Assembly (NCBI GenBank): GCA_963932145.1
Contig: OZ010595.1
Location: forward strand, 90,783,565-90,847,564
Source: Acanthosepion lycidas
Lineage: Eukaryota; Mollusca; Cephalopoda; Sepiida; Sepiidae
Length of the DNA: 64,000 nt
Reading direction: 5' to 3'
The position numbers and the translations under genes are program-made. The notes beneath the pieces were generated by a model. It was given only the letters and a program-made list of their open reading frames with translations. It searched no databases and had not been told where the DNA came from. Positions 1-11,386 of the stretch are shown piece by piece; position 1 is the first letter of the stretch, and each line of letters begins with the position of its first letter.

Positions 1-379
1 TGAACCCAATAAAAAACTAAACATGAACACAAATTAAACTAAACATAACTGATATTAGTAGGGTCCGTCCAACCCTCAAAAATGAAAGGCCGCTGTATTC
101 TGCCCATTGAACACAATCAAGAGACTCTCGCTAAGGGAGTGGGAAAGGAGAAAATTATACGGACATGGGAAAGAAAATAGCTGACCCAGTCGAGATAAAA
201 AGGGATCAAAACAAACTGGGGAGGTTGGGAATCTCGACCTGAATCATAACCAAAGATGCAGCCGGGAACAGGCCAGGAACAACACTTACTCACATTAACT
301 AGGTATACAAAAGCTTGTCTAACCTAACCAAGGAAAGGGCTCCACAGGAAACCACCACAATGTGACGTAGGTTGACCTA
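1..379 (-). other. Probable 3' untranslated tail of a LINE fragment
   Basis: This stretch lies just downstream, on the minus strand, of the C-terminal coding remnant at 380-1260. It has no coding potential that I recognise. It is probably the element's 3' UTR, but I could not place the end of the element, so the boundary is a guess. Confidence 0.3.
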
Positions 380-1260
380 AAAGAGAAAATCAAGGCTAGC
401 CCCGTTCAAACGAACCAAGCTCGCCTCAGTCACCCATCTTTCGCTGAAGAGTGTTGAATGCAAGCGTTTTCTATCATCTTTATCTTGAGGTGATGCTCAA
501 AGAATCGGATTAGATCATGATGAGAAATACGATTGCCTCGCAAGAGTTCCTCCTGTCGCGTCGTCCAAATCATCATTCAGGCTGCGGCCAGCAGCATCAG
601 AAATACCATTCGTTTCACCCCAGAATACGGAGGCGACACATTGTCACACGCGTATGCGCGATCAATGAGCACGAGCTGTTCGGGAGCGAAACGAGCCGTC
701 AACACATCGACATGGTGTCATAAGGGGTGGATCCGGGGACAATGGTAGAAGGCGTGCGAAGCCGTTTCTTCTAAATCAAGTTCACACCGGTTACAATCTG
801 GCAACTCCGCCAAGCCTCATATGAAGACAATTCCGAGCCAATCACCAGGTAAGCGAAAACTCATGGTTACTGAGATAATTCGCCGCTGGCACCCAAGACC
901 AGAAAGAGCGAAACTCCTCCCCCGACAAGTCGAGCTGCTCACGTAGAGGATTCTTCGCAACCCCTCCACTAAATAACGATAGAAGACCTTCCTAGGCCGT
1001 GAAAGGTCACTGGACCGAGGAATGATCGTCAAGGCATACCGTCACTCGCGAAAGAAATCCGATTGATCCCGGGATTTATGATGGCGCTCAACCCGCGAGA
1101 TGGAGGGACTGATAGTAAGGAAAGGGAACGCGTCCCTAACAATCCCCGCCATAATCGAATCTCCTGTCAAAGAGCGACGTAAGAAAGCCAACGCACAGAT
1201 ACTACACCGTAAATCTGGCCCCGGGCCGAGAAACTGGCTTTTCGTCGAAAAAGGGGCCAA
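380..1260 (-). pseudogene. Degenerate 3' end of a Tx1/L1-like non-LTR retrotransposon ORF2
   Basis: Read on the minus strand and across frameshifts, this region aligns with the C-terminal third of the ORF2 at 5993-9340. The shared blocks are a piece with Tyr/Leu/Trp spacing like SLTWLVIG (about 830-960), a Cys-X2-Cys...His...Cys zinc-binding motif ending in HAFYHC (about 735-810), and IWTTRQEEL near the C-terminus (about 530-560). In the intact relative this part follows the reverse transcriptase. Here it is split over several frames by indels and stops, and the endonuclease and RT domains are absent, as expected for a 5'-truncated LINE insertion. It cannot encode a working protein. The call rests on block-by-block similarity to the neighbouring copy, which I compared by eye. 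Confidence 0.75.
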
Positions 1261-1313
1261 ATTTATGTCATAACGTTTGTTTATCTATCCCTGCTACTGG
1301 GAGTAGAAAACTC

Positions 1314-1315
1314 TA

Positions 1316-1347
<32 letters not shown>
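1314..1347. repeat. (TAA)n microsatellite
   Basis: About eleven uninterrupted TAA units separate the LINE fragment from the gypsy remnant. Confidence 0.95.
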
Positions 1348-1350
<3 letters not shown>

Positions 1351-1573
1351 CAAATGCTGTCGAATGCTGGTTAAAACTCCTTTATCAGATATACTTAATG
1401 GTATGTTTCTAAGTCGAAATATATGTAGATAGCTGTTTAATTGCTAATTAACTGCTGATTCAATTTTGGGAGTAAAGGGGTCGCTAAGGTCAAGGCCGTC
1501 CTGTTTGTTTTGTTTAAGAGCGGCCATCGGCGGCTGCGACAAGGTCCTCCGCCTAGATAATTGATCGTATCAA
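1348..1573. other. Unassigned sequence beside a gypsy remnant
   Basis: No gene is seen. It lies 3' of the gypsy pol remnant on the minus strand and may contain decayed element 3' sequence, but no LTR pair was recognised. Confidence 0.3.
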
Positions 1574-4140
1574 TTAGTAATAGTAATATCGACTAGGATT
1601 ACTAGGGAAAGTGACCTTCCTTCCGGATCTGGTATGTCGGACGGGAGGCGCTGGCATGTCGTCGAGGATCTCCTGTGCCAGGTTTGCGCTGCTCTGTCGT
1701 CTCTCCATAAAAGCAGGCTTAGTTCGATCGATCGATCGCGACAGTGTCAGTGGTGTCATCCCGCCTGATCATAAGGTGCTGGTCGGTGCGGCAAAGAACC
1801 TTAAATGGACCTTGATATGCAGATGTGAGTGGTCTTCTCACGGCGTCGTTTCTGATGAAAACGAATTCGCAATCTCGCAGGTGTTGAGGGATATATGAAT
1901 TCGTCAGATGCTGTCGTAGAGGTGTATACTTTAGTCGAACTATTTTATGGTGGAGCTCCTGGGCGAAAGGTTTTGTCGGATTGGAAACCGTGTCGAGGGA
2001 GTCGTCGAAGTAATCTCTGGGCAACGAAAGAGGTGTACCAAAAACTAGTTCGGCGGGTATCGTATTCTTCCAGCCGAGAAGAATCAAAGGTAGGTCATCA
2101 ACCCAGTTCGTCGTGCCAGGTCAAGTGGCCAGGGAGGCTTTTAGAGACCGGTGAAATCTCTCAACCAAGCCATGGATGATAAGCGGTCGTTCTGATGTGC
2201 TTGACTCCGCGTAGGTTGGTGAATTCCCTAAAAAGGGACGATTGAAACTGTGCTCCTCGGTCGGTCGTGATGACTTGAGGCGTACCGAAAATTCCGATCC
2301 GTTCCTTCAGGATTGTCTTGGAGACGGTGCTTGCAGAAGTGTCCTTAATGAGTATAGCAGTCGGTCATCGCGAAAAACGATCCACAACTGTCAGCAGATA
2401 CTGGTAATCCTGACGCAGCGCTCCCACAAGGTCAAGGTCGACATGTAATAACCGTGCATCAGGATTGCTGAAAGTACCGACAGGGAATTTGGGTGTGTCG
2501 ATGGACCTTACATCTCTGGCATTCCTTGCACGTCAAAACCCATTCTCGGATGCCAGCATTCATATTAGGCCAAACAAATCAGTCGGTAATGAGTTTGTCC
2601 GTCGCTCGCTTGATCGGATGTGACAGCCCGTGGAGATGTCGAAACATCTGTCTTCGAAGAGTAGGGGGCGGGTATGTAGGGCCTAGGGTTGGTTAGGCTG
2701 ACATCGCAGTACAGAGTGTTGTCGCTGAAGGATGCTGGGAACTCCCGAAGCTTCAAGGAACTGTTTGCAAGCATGTCTTGCAGCGTTAAGTCGGACTTTT
2801 GTTCAGCGGCTATCGAATCCTGACTCAAGACGTCGATCTCAAGAGAATGAATTTCTGTTCGGGATAACATATCTGCGACCACGTTGTACTTTCCCTTTAC
2901 ATCACGGATGTCAGTCGAAAACTGTGACAGGTAGTCGAGATGCCGGATCTCACGGGGTGTGTAGTTATCGGAGCTGATACTCATTCTGGGCGTCAATGGT
3001 TTGTGATCGATGTAGATGGTAAATTCTTTACCTTCCAGTTGGTGCCGAAAATGATTAACGGCCAAGTAAATGGCCAGCAGCTCCCAACAGAAGGTGCTGT
3101 ATTTCCTCTGGGCTGACGAAAGCTTAGTCGAAAAGAACGCGATGGGTTTGCGTTGGGAATATGATTCCTGCTTAACCACCGCGCTCACTCCTGCATCCGA
3201 TGTTTCGGTTGTCAGTGATAGTTGTGTTCGAAGATCGTCGTTAATATACGAAATCCTAGTGAAATTCGCTAATGCAGTCTTTGCCATGTGAAATGCGTGA
3301 TGCCTTTGTTCTTTCTCTGCAGCAGGTTCGTCAGGGATTGAAGAATGGTAGAACAATTCGGAATGAATCGTCGATAAAAATAAAAATTGATCATCCCGAT
3401 AAAACGTCGCAATTATTTAATAAACGTCGGCGTTGGAAAGTGCTGGATCGAGCAGATCTAAGCGGGCAGAAGTGCAATGCTGTTCGTGTCGGTGTGGTAC
3501 CCGAGAAAATTGATACTGGGAACCCTGAAAACACACTTGTCCCGGTTCAGCTTCTGACCGTAATGGAAAAGTCGCTGGAATATTTCTCGCAGGTATTGCC
3601 TATAGAAGTCGACGTCTTTACTGGCTACCAAGATGTCGTCAATGTACGCGTATACGTACGGTAGCCCGCGCAAAACTTCACCCACAAGACATTAGAAGGT
3701 CTGCCGTCTTAGGGATGTCTTCCGGATCCACGGGAATCTGATGATATGCCTTCGTCAGGTCATTTTTGGAAAAGACACGGGTACCCTGTAATCCGGACGC
3801 AAAGTAGTGGATATGAGGAACAGGGTAACGGTCTGGGACGGTCGACGCATTTAATTTCCTATAATCGACGCATATCCGATATTCCTTGCCACCAGGTTTC
3901 GGTACTAACTGCAGTGGTGTGGCGTAAGAGCTATCTGAAGGACGAATAATGCCGTTGTTCAGTATCTTGTCAAAGTTCTCCTCGGCGTATGCGAATTTGT
4001 GTAGCGCGAGTCGTCGTGGGTGGGAATGTGCAGGTGGCCCACTCGTCCTGATGTGGCGATGAGTTTGGTGGTCAACTGAATCAGCAGTTTTGAATGGCTG
4101 CATTATGTCCACGAACTGATTCAGGAGATCCAAGTACTCG
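1574..4140 (-). mobile_element. Ty3/gypsy-type LTR retrotransposon pol remnant (RT, RNase H, integrase)
   Basis: On the minus strand the order from high to low coordinates is that of a gypsy pol. The reverse transcriptase spans about 4133-3458, with KPGGKEYRICVDYRKLN, then FSKNDLTKAYHQIPV and the active-site YIDD. The RNase H domain spans about 3356-2900, with ETSDAG, FFSTKL, ELLAIYLAV and YIDHKPL. Integrase follows: a zinc-binding CKECQRC block near 2530, a core with VDLDLVG and TTDRGAQF near 2250-2450, and a C-terminal domain with PAELVFG and YQGPFKVL at 1719-2087. Several frameshifts and stops separate the blocks, the RT aspartate motif has an odd Asn before it, and the integrase catalytic Glu region is scrambled. 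Gag and protease are not seen and no flanking LTR pair was identified. It is a dead fragment. Confidence 0.85.
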
Positions 4141-5033
4141 CGACCATGGCACGATTATGAAGATAAGGAGGATAGGTAACGATTGACTATTGATTAAAAT
4201 TTTACTTGAGGTCAAAATTAAACTATTCAGTTCAGTTCTTGGAAAAGGTTCGACACAAGCGAATACATGAAAGGAGGGAAATAGCGATAAATCAACTTCG
4301 TGGAGGTAGTATGACGTGTCCTAGCTGTAAAGGTCTGATCTGGAAAGACGAAAGAGTGCAGCTCTTCTGAACATTTGCTACGGCTATAGTGATAGAGTAG
4401 TGATATGTCCCGGAATGTGATATATTTATCGAAGTAGCAAAGTGTTTGTTAACTACTGTAACAGAGTAGGACAATCTAGCAGGTAACCGTAATGGACTGG
4501 TCCTCGTCGTAGTGGTAGGCAATAGGCGAAGACAATAGGCGTAGTCAATAGGTGTACTCCCTGTACCTCCATATCAGTCTGTATTTATGGCTGACACCAG
4601 CCAATCATATTACTGTGAGAGAGACCCAGGTGTATGCATATTCATTACATCAAGTAGCAACAGGCTTGCAACGTTGCGTCGGTGAAAAAGAGGTTGGTCG
4701 GAACTTCCGATGTTTGGTTTACATATTCATAGATTTACTTTGGCTTTTTTTTTCAAGGATTATATGACAATCCAGAGTACAACATTTGAATATTCTGTAC
4801 TTTCCGCTGTTATGGTTAACTAATTTGAAACAAATTCAAAAATAAACGCTAGGATCCTATATATATAAAAAAAAGTTCTTTCCAGGTATCGAAACAAATA
4901 ACGAGATTTTTTCGGAAGTGAGTCGGACTGATATCGTTTTAGTAGCCCCACCAAAATTGCACTCTATTATTTTATAGAAAATTTGAATAAAACTGCTTGC
5001 CATTATCATTTTCACACACACGCACACACGTGC

Positions 5034-5034
<1 letters not shown>
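4141..5034. other. Unassigned intergenic sequence
   Basis: No gene, RNA or recognisable repeat is seen, apart from short T-rich runs. Short open frames here have no recognisable domain. Confidence 0.4.

Positions 5035-5099
<65 letters not shown>
5035..5099. repeat. (TA)n microsatellite
   Basis: About 32 uninterrupted TA units, preceded by a short CACACG tract. Confidence 0.95.
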
Positions 5100-5102
<3 letters not shown>

Positions 5103-5459
5103 AATATAAATGGATATAAATCCGACAAAATGGAGAAAAATATTTGGAAAAAACAAACAAAAATCCTTAAATGCAATTATGTTGTTTTAATATGAATGAA
5201 ATGTCAACGTCTGACGTTTCGGTTTAATAAACCTTCTTCAGGACAATATTCATTAAAATACAATTAACATAATCAGTTCAACATGACAAAGACGATGGAC
5301 ATAAAAACAAGTCTTATCAAAAACTCATAACTGAAAATTTTAAATGATCAGCTTTCCGTTTAAGCATGGTCACGTTGTCGTCAAATGGGCGACGCTTTCA
5401 AAACGTATTCCTAAAATTTAAGTATTTTGAATGAAAACGAAAAGATGAAAAGAATTCTA
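5100..5459. other. Unassigned sequence with a CCTTCTTCAGG-type repeat scrap
   Basis: The block near 5205-5245 contains GACGTTTCGG followed by CCTTCTTCAGG. The same motif pair occurs in the foldback elements near 24.5 kb and 57.7 kb. Nothing else is recognised. Confidence 0.35.
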
Positions 5460-5980
5460 TTATAATGGAAAATTGTATGTACGCTTGTCGAGCATTAATC
5501 TCGCTAAAAAAGGGGAAATACTAAAGAAACCAGGTCTAGTATTCACCGTGCGTGAGATGGATATTATACCTGCTTCATAAATCCTTAAAAATTTTGTGGA
5601 ATTTCCGGCACATCAATGGTGCTGATGTGGAGGTGCCGGAAAATTTTAAGAAGGCCCGAACTCTGCTAACCGTCGTAAGAACTGGCCCGGGTACGCGGGA
5701 GATTTGGGGCATGATATAGGAGGCAAAGGCGTCCTTGAAAGTGGTGCCCCCAGCAGCATTACTTTTGGAAGAAAAATTAGACTCATCAAAACAATGTAAA
5801 CGGAGGGTCCCTCTTTTTGTTCACCCATCCCTTTATAGGGCACTTAAACTAACTTATCCTGCGGACATCGGCGGCTTGTCTCAGGATGATACTCTCGATA
5901 CTGAGATGATGTCTGGTTCGATGGGACAAGCTGTCGGTGTCCTCACCCCAGCTATGTTCTATCCTGAAGGACAACCCTAA
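5460..5980 (+). pseudogene. C-terminal remnant of LINE ORF1
   Basis: Open reading runs directly ahead of ORF2 in two frames. From about 5469 one frame is open to 5577, including PGLVFTVREMDIIPAS. The reading then shifts near 5577 to a frame containing ILWNFRHINGADVEVPE, which has one TAG at 5717-5719 and continues to the natural stop at 5978-5980, 12 bp before the ORF2 ATG. Position and spacing match the ORF1-ORF2 arrangement of non-LTR elements. No zinc knuckle or RNA-binding domain is visible, so only the ORF1 tail survives and the element is probably 5'-truncated near 5460. The assignment is by context, because I do not recognise the protein by sequence. Confidence 0.5.
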
Positions 5981-5992
5981 TTCGATTTGACA

Positions 5993-8900
5993 ATGGCGCT
6001 CTGGTTAGCTAGTTTGAATGTCCGGGGCCTGAGGTCCGAGTCTCGCAGGGCGAGGCTCTCTCGTGATCTTCAGCGCCTCGGGGTGAACGTATGTTGTTTG
6101 CAAGAGACCCGGTTTTCTTCTCATGACCGTGAGGACATACTGTCTAAGGGGTTAGCTCTTTATTCAGCATGTTTTGATGGTCGTTCGAGGGGTGTCTCTT
6201 GGTTAGTGAGCAGGTCTTTGAAGGCTGCATGTACCCTTGTCTTCGCAGATCCGGCGGGCAGACTTTGCGTGCTGGATGTTACCATAAAGGATAAGGTTCT
6301 ACGTCTCATTGGGGTTTATGCGCCCAATATCCATGCCGAGCGGCCTGCTTTGTTTCGGCAGATCGCACCGTTCTTGACGACGTCTCGTCGGGTAGTTTTA
6401 GCGGGGGATTGGAATGCCGTCCTTGACCCCGATATAGATCGTATAGGGCAAAAACTGGGTACTAATAACCCGGACGTGAAACCATTTCGGGACTTTGTCG
6501 ATGAGTTTGATCTTGTCGATAAGTACCGGAATGAACACCCTCGGGGGGTAGCATGGACTTGGACAACTAGTGGCAACTCGGCTCCTAGGACGCTTGCGAG
6601 CTACCTCGACCGAGTCTTAGTTAGGAGAGTCGATGTAGGACTCTTAGGGTGTCCAAGCTTCCATTACATAGTTTATACGTATCATAGGCTTGTCCGAGTC
6701 CGTGTAAACTTAGATACGCCTAAGGTTAGATTGGCTGGCTACTGGAAATTTAACTGTTCATTATTTAGTGAGAAGGGTTTCCGGGACCAGCTCTTACTAA
6801 TGATACAAAGGGAATTGACAGGGGAGGTTGTGGGAAACACCTGGTGGGACAACTTAAAATCGAAAATTAGAACGTTTGCTGCCGATTTTAGTCGTCGACT
6901 CAATCTAGATAGATTAGCGGTGCAAACGGCGTTAGAAAATAAAGTTGATCGGGCTGTGAAATCCCGTGTTAGTGGGGATATAGCTTTAGCTAAGGAAGAG
7001 TTGTCCTCCTTGCTTATCAAGAAGGATCAAGCTCTGGTAGTTAGGGCTAGGTTAAAAAGAATGTCTTCTGAGGCGACGAATATGGCCGCTGAACTGCGTG
7101 CAGAGGAAAATCGGAACGCGTCTAGGCGACATATAGCGTGCGTCACATTGCCGGATAAGCGGACCGTGACTACAAACGCGGGCATATGTGAGGTCTTTCG
7201 GGATTACTTTCTTACAGAGTCGGAAATCTGGGAAGCGCTGAAGCAGGTTGGCCTGGATAAGTCTCCGGGATTAGATGGTCTTCCCTACGAAGTGTACTTG
7301 AGGTTATCGCACGTTTTTGTTCCTTTGCTGGAACTGATTTTCAACCACTGGATGAAGCAGGGGTCTATACCTCAACGCTTCACCAGGGGTGTGATCAAGT
7401 TGCTGCGTAAGGACAAGAACGGTGGGGATGGGATAGGGAACTTTCGCCCTTTAACCATGTTAAACATTGAGTTAAAGATTTTGGCGAAGATCTTAGCCAA
7501 CCGTTTGCAGCTTGTCCTGTCTAGTCTGATTGGCCCTGAACAGACTTGTGCTGTGAAGGGCAGGACTATTCAGGATAACGTTCATATGGTACGCTTGATC
7601 TTAGAACAAGTCGACAGTGAAGCCGCGCTGATTAATTTAGATCAGTCCAAGGCCTTCGATAGGGTTGACCATCGTTTTCTGGAGGCTGTCCTTTCGGCGG
7701 CCGGTTTCAGAGCCGACTTTCGCTCCTGGATCCGACTTTTGTATGCGACCCCCGGTGCGCTGGTGGAAGTGAATGGGGTAAGATCGAAGCCTTTCGTATT
7801 GTCTCGCTCCATTCGTCAAGGTTGTCCGCTCTCGCCTTTGCTTTACGTTCTTGCGTTGGAACCATTCCTTCGCAAGTTAAAGGCGAATCCGGTCCTGCGC
7901 GGAATTTCCCTGCTTGGGGCTTCCACCTCAGCCAGGTATTCTGCCTATGCTGACGACGTTTCGGTTCTTGTGTCGAGCAGAGCCGAGATTGACGAATTCA
8001 GCAAAGAGATCAGTGGGTATGAGATGGTGACAGGGGCCAAGATCAACCGCGATAAGTCTGTGGGCTTGCGGTTGGGTGCGTGGAAGGGAGTTTCTCTTCC
8101 CGGACCTTTCCTCTGGACGGATGGGCCGATCAAGATACTCGGCGTCTGGTTCGATCCTGATCTCCAGTTGGAAATGAACTGGTCGGAGGTACAAGGGAAG
8201 GCCGAGATCGCGGTTAATCTGTGATCTCGGAGGAGACTTTCCCTGAAGAGAAGGGCGGAAGTATGTGTTTCACGCATCTATCCGATTTTCCTGTACCGAC
8301 TCTCTGTACTTCCACTCCCGTATGCCAGACTAATTTTATTAGTACGGACCTTGTTCTCTTTCTTGTGGAGAGACAAGGCCCCTATGGTATCTCGCGAGAT
8401 CTGTTGCCTTCATCCCTCTGAGGGCGGTCTGGATATGCCTAGCATTGAGATTCGTCAACATATGCTTCGCATTACCTTTCTAGACCGAATGTGCCGCGGT
8501 TCGGATGAGGTGGGCACCTTTTGGAAAGAAGACGTCCGAAAACATTTCCCATCCCTGAGAAGTGTGCACTCGTGCGAGGAGGAGGCCGGCCGCACACCTC
8601 GAGTCGAGTGCTCCTTCTACCGCGAATGTCGTCGTGCTCTGAAACTCCTCTTACGGACGTCGGATGGCCTCTCCGACGCCCAGGCGTTGTCTCGTAAGGC
8701 ATTGTATCGTCTGTTAGTTAGGGGGGCCGTTCAAGATGATCTGATTGGCGAGCTCGGTCTTACGAAGCAGGAGGCTCGCTCGATATGGCTTTGGGCGCCT
8801 GGGTTGAAATGTCTCAATAATGATGAGGCATCACTCACCTGGCTGATGATTCGTGGGGCCCTCTGGGTCGGCAAGAGACTTTGTTCAGCAGGCTTGGAGA

Positions 8901-9340
8901 AATATCCAAACTGTCGTCGCTGTACTGGGGAAGTCGAGACCATTGGTCACGCCTTTTTTCAGTGCAAGACGGTAGTGCCGTTGTGCGGGTTTGTTGAAGG
9001 CCTCATGGTTCGCATGCTGCAGGGAAAGTTTTTTGTCCTTGAAGCCAGTTCTGTTTGTAGCAATGTGGTGCCGCAATTGACGAAGGCTGAACACTATGTG
9101 TTCTGTTGTTTACTAGGGGTTATGAGAGTCGTGATTTGGACGACGCGTCAGAAGGAATTCTATGATGGCGAGAAGTTCACCTCTTCCCAACTGATCTTGT
9201 TCTTTAAACATCAGCTTAAAAAGATTAGGAAGGAAAGGCGGCGGCTCCCTTCATCAGAATTTGGCAAAAGGTGGGTAAATCTTGCGCGAGTGTGTAGAGT
9301 GAAAGGGGCTGACTTAGAGTGGCATTTGGATATCGGTTAG
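5993..9340 (+). CDS. Non-LTR retrotransposon ORF2 (AP-endonuclease plus reverse transcriptase), one internal stop
   Basis: The frame starts at the ATG at 5993, in a GACAATGG context. An alternative in-frame TTG lies 6 bp upstream. The frame runs 1,115 codons to the TAG/TAA region at 9338-9340, interrupted once by TGA at 8222-8224 (codon 744), where relatives would be expected to have Trp. Domains: an exonuclease-endonuclease-phosphatase type AP endonuclease (residues 1-235) with Asn9, Glu38 in LQETR, YAPN, GDWN (Asp139, Asn141) and the LDRVLV block; then a reverse transcriptase (about 410-700) with SPGLDGLP, a FRPLTMLN block, DQSKAFDRVDH, RQGCPLSPLLY and YADD at 652-655; and a C-terminal Cys-X2-Cys...His...Cys motif near residue 974. 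The RT blocks resemble the Tx1 clade of the L1 group. The usual SDH of the endonuclease reads TYH at 229-231. It nicks and reverse-transcribes at a DNA target in the nucleus. This copy is nearly intact but probably disabled by the stop and the lost Asp. Confidence 0.88.
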
Positions 9341-10079
9341 GCTCAGGATTTTGTCCTATCAGGGTTGAACAGAGGCAACCCACCCCGATATTAGGTTAGT
9401 TTAGGTTTTTGATTTGGAATCTTTAGTTTCACGTTTTCTGGTTAACTTAGCTAGGGTATGCATGCTCATTGGCCCCCTTTTTATTTCTGTCCCTATTTTT
9501 CTTTTGTTTAATTCCCCATCCCCTCCCTCGTTAGGTGGTCAGTGATGTCAGTTCTCTGGTGGATGCGGGGCGCCTTTCGTTTCGTGTGTGTGATTTTTCG
9601 TATTTATTGTTGTGTATGAATGTGTGTGTGCCTGTGTGAATGCCTTGGAGGAATGAATGTTTTTCTTATTTTTCATAGTCCCGCATTGATTTCGTCCAGT
9701 GAACTAATGTTTCTGCCGCATTTAGGGATTTTGTGGGTTTTTTTTATTACTAACGCTATTTTTGTTTTGTTTTATGTAAATATTATATCATATTGTAAAT
9801 AAACATTTGTTTTTTTTTTTAAATTGTTGTCCCCCCCCCCAGACTTTTAAATGTACATATGGGGACTAGTTAGGATTTCATAGAGAACTTGAGGTATTAT
9901 GGTGGACGCAGTAAGAAAGGTAGGAGTGAATGTGTTGTTTTGGTGATAGGATTATTGTTGGTATGTTTGGGTCCGTGTCTGTGTCTAGCTAAGTTTAGAA
10001 TTAAGACAGAAGAAGACCGTCCTTCTCCAACCCGCTTTTAGGCCTCGTGCCACATTTTGTACTTTTGTACAAATAAATA
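9341..10079 (+). other. Probable 3' UTR of the LINE, then unassigned sequence
   Basis: No coding sequence is seen. The region is T-rich, has an AATAAA at about 9799 and a C-run at about 9831-9840, and another AATAAA near 10074. I could not decide where the LINE ends. A phrase near 10040 (GGCCTCGTGCCACAT) recurs in opposite orientation near 10700, which suggests a repeat family. Confidence 0.35.
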
Positions 10080-10875
10080 TCGTCGTACTTCTCATTCCTT
10101 GCTACCAAGTGCCAAGATGTAACCATCAGGAACTCCCGTCTTAGTCATTGCTGACCAGACGTTAAAGATAATTACCAACATTCATGAACTCTGAAATCAC
10201 TCCTGAACTTTTACCAATTTTAGAACGCACAATTCCAAACTTTATTCTTGTAAATTACAAGTTCAATATTACTTCTTCTTAATATGAACTCCGGTACAAC
10301 TATTACCAAATCAAAGGGACACGACTCTGTCCTACCTTTTCAGTTCGCATGCTCAAACATTAATAAATCTAATTTCTAATTGTTACATTTTTCAGGCATT
10401 CCGTTGAGCTTTGGTCACTACACTAAAGAACATACATAAAAGCGGTAATTGATTGATTTTGTTGAAGTCATAAAGACATTAATACGATTTTCAAATTAAA
10501 TCCAGAAATGAAAGGTGCAATTATCAGAGGTACGACTTTGAAATGCTTTTTTATCGACATGTAATGAAAAACACTGCCGGCACTAGGCCTCGTCTCCAAC
10601 TCTCCTGAAGGAGGTTTCGGGGTTAAGACGCGCCAGACCTGACGAGAAATAATGACGACTGTAATTATGTATTGTTGTATTAAAAAGTGAATGCAAAAGA
10701 TGTGGCACAAGGCCAAAAATTGCAAGGAAAGAGGACCATACTGATCTTCACTATTCTGACCTTAACTTCGCTTAACTTCGCTTAACTTTTTACTGACCCA
10801 AACAATCTTCATTATTCATTTCACCATTACTTCGCATTTATTTGAAAACTTTTATGCAGCAATTACCAAACCTTT
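10080..10875. other. Intergenic, no gene recognised
   Basis: AT-rich sequence with the reverse-oriented repeat phrase near 10690-10715 mentioned above. No ORF has a recognisable domain. Confidence 0.4.
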
Positions 10876-11168
10876 ATCGCTTCTCGGCCTTTTGGCAAGA
10901 ATGAAAGCGAAAAATCTATACTGTGCCTTATTTGAGATGGGAGAAGATGCCTGGTCCTGGGGATTCAACCCTGCATTAGCGCCTTCCTCGTTGCACCAAA
11001 AGAGGTGGAGTCGGCGTATATATCGATGCCAGTGTGGCAGTGGTTGGGCAATTTTTGTCCCTGGACCATATGTATATGCATGTGTATGGGCAGCCCACAT
11101 AAAAAAGACTTTGTGTTATATATCCTACTTTAGTGGGGAGACCAGATAAATACTATCACCAAAGGTTT
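10876..11168 (+). repeat. U2 snRNA-headed repeat, copy 1
   Basis: It begins ATCGCTTCTCGGCCTTTTGG, which matches the 5' end of U2 snRNA, then drifts. The middle contains GGATTCAACCC, which resembles a Pol III B box. The tail contains GGGCAATTTTTGTCC, CCCACATAAAAAAG, and GGGGAGACCAGATAAATA. It is followed directly by copy 2. The similarity to U2 covers only about the first 30-50 bases and lacks the branch-site pairing and Sm regions, so this is not a functional U2 gene. A SINE whose head derives from U2 is the likely reading. Confidence 0.55.
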
Positions 11169-11386
11169 ATCGCTTCTCGGCCTTTGGCCGGAATGAAAGC
11201 ATAATCTCTCCTCAATTGAGAGAGGATAAGGCGCCCGGACATGAATAGGTAGGGGGCCCGATGTGATATTGACACTAGCGTGGCAGTGATCGCAGGGATT
11301 TGTCAATTTTTGTCCTTGGCAAATTGATACATACGTAGGAGCACCTCATATACAAAGGAACTTTGTGGGCAGGCCAAGTAAATAAA
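11169..11386 (+). repeat. U2 snRNA-headed repeat, copy 2
   Basis: It begins ATCGCTTCTCGGCC and shares the body (GTGGCAGTGATCGC, then GTCAATTTTTGTCC) and the tail (ACTTTGTGGGCAGGCC, AAATAAAA) with copies 1 and 3. It is shorter than copy 1 because part of the middle is missing. Confidence 0.5.

Noticed and set aside
4857..5195. Open frames with long Tyr-Ile runs on both strands
   Set aside because: They are translations of the (TA)n microsatellite, with no domain and no gene context.
5735..5980. An independent 81-residue gene
   Set aside because: The frame continues upstream past a single TAG and abuts ORF2, so it is better read as the LINE ORF1 tail.
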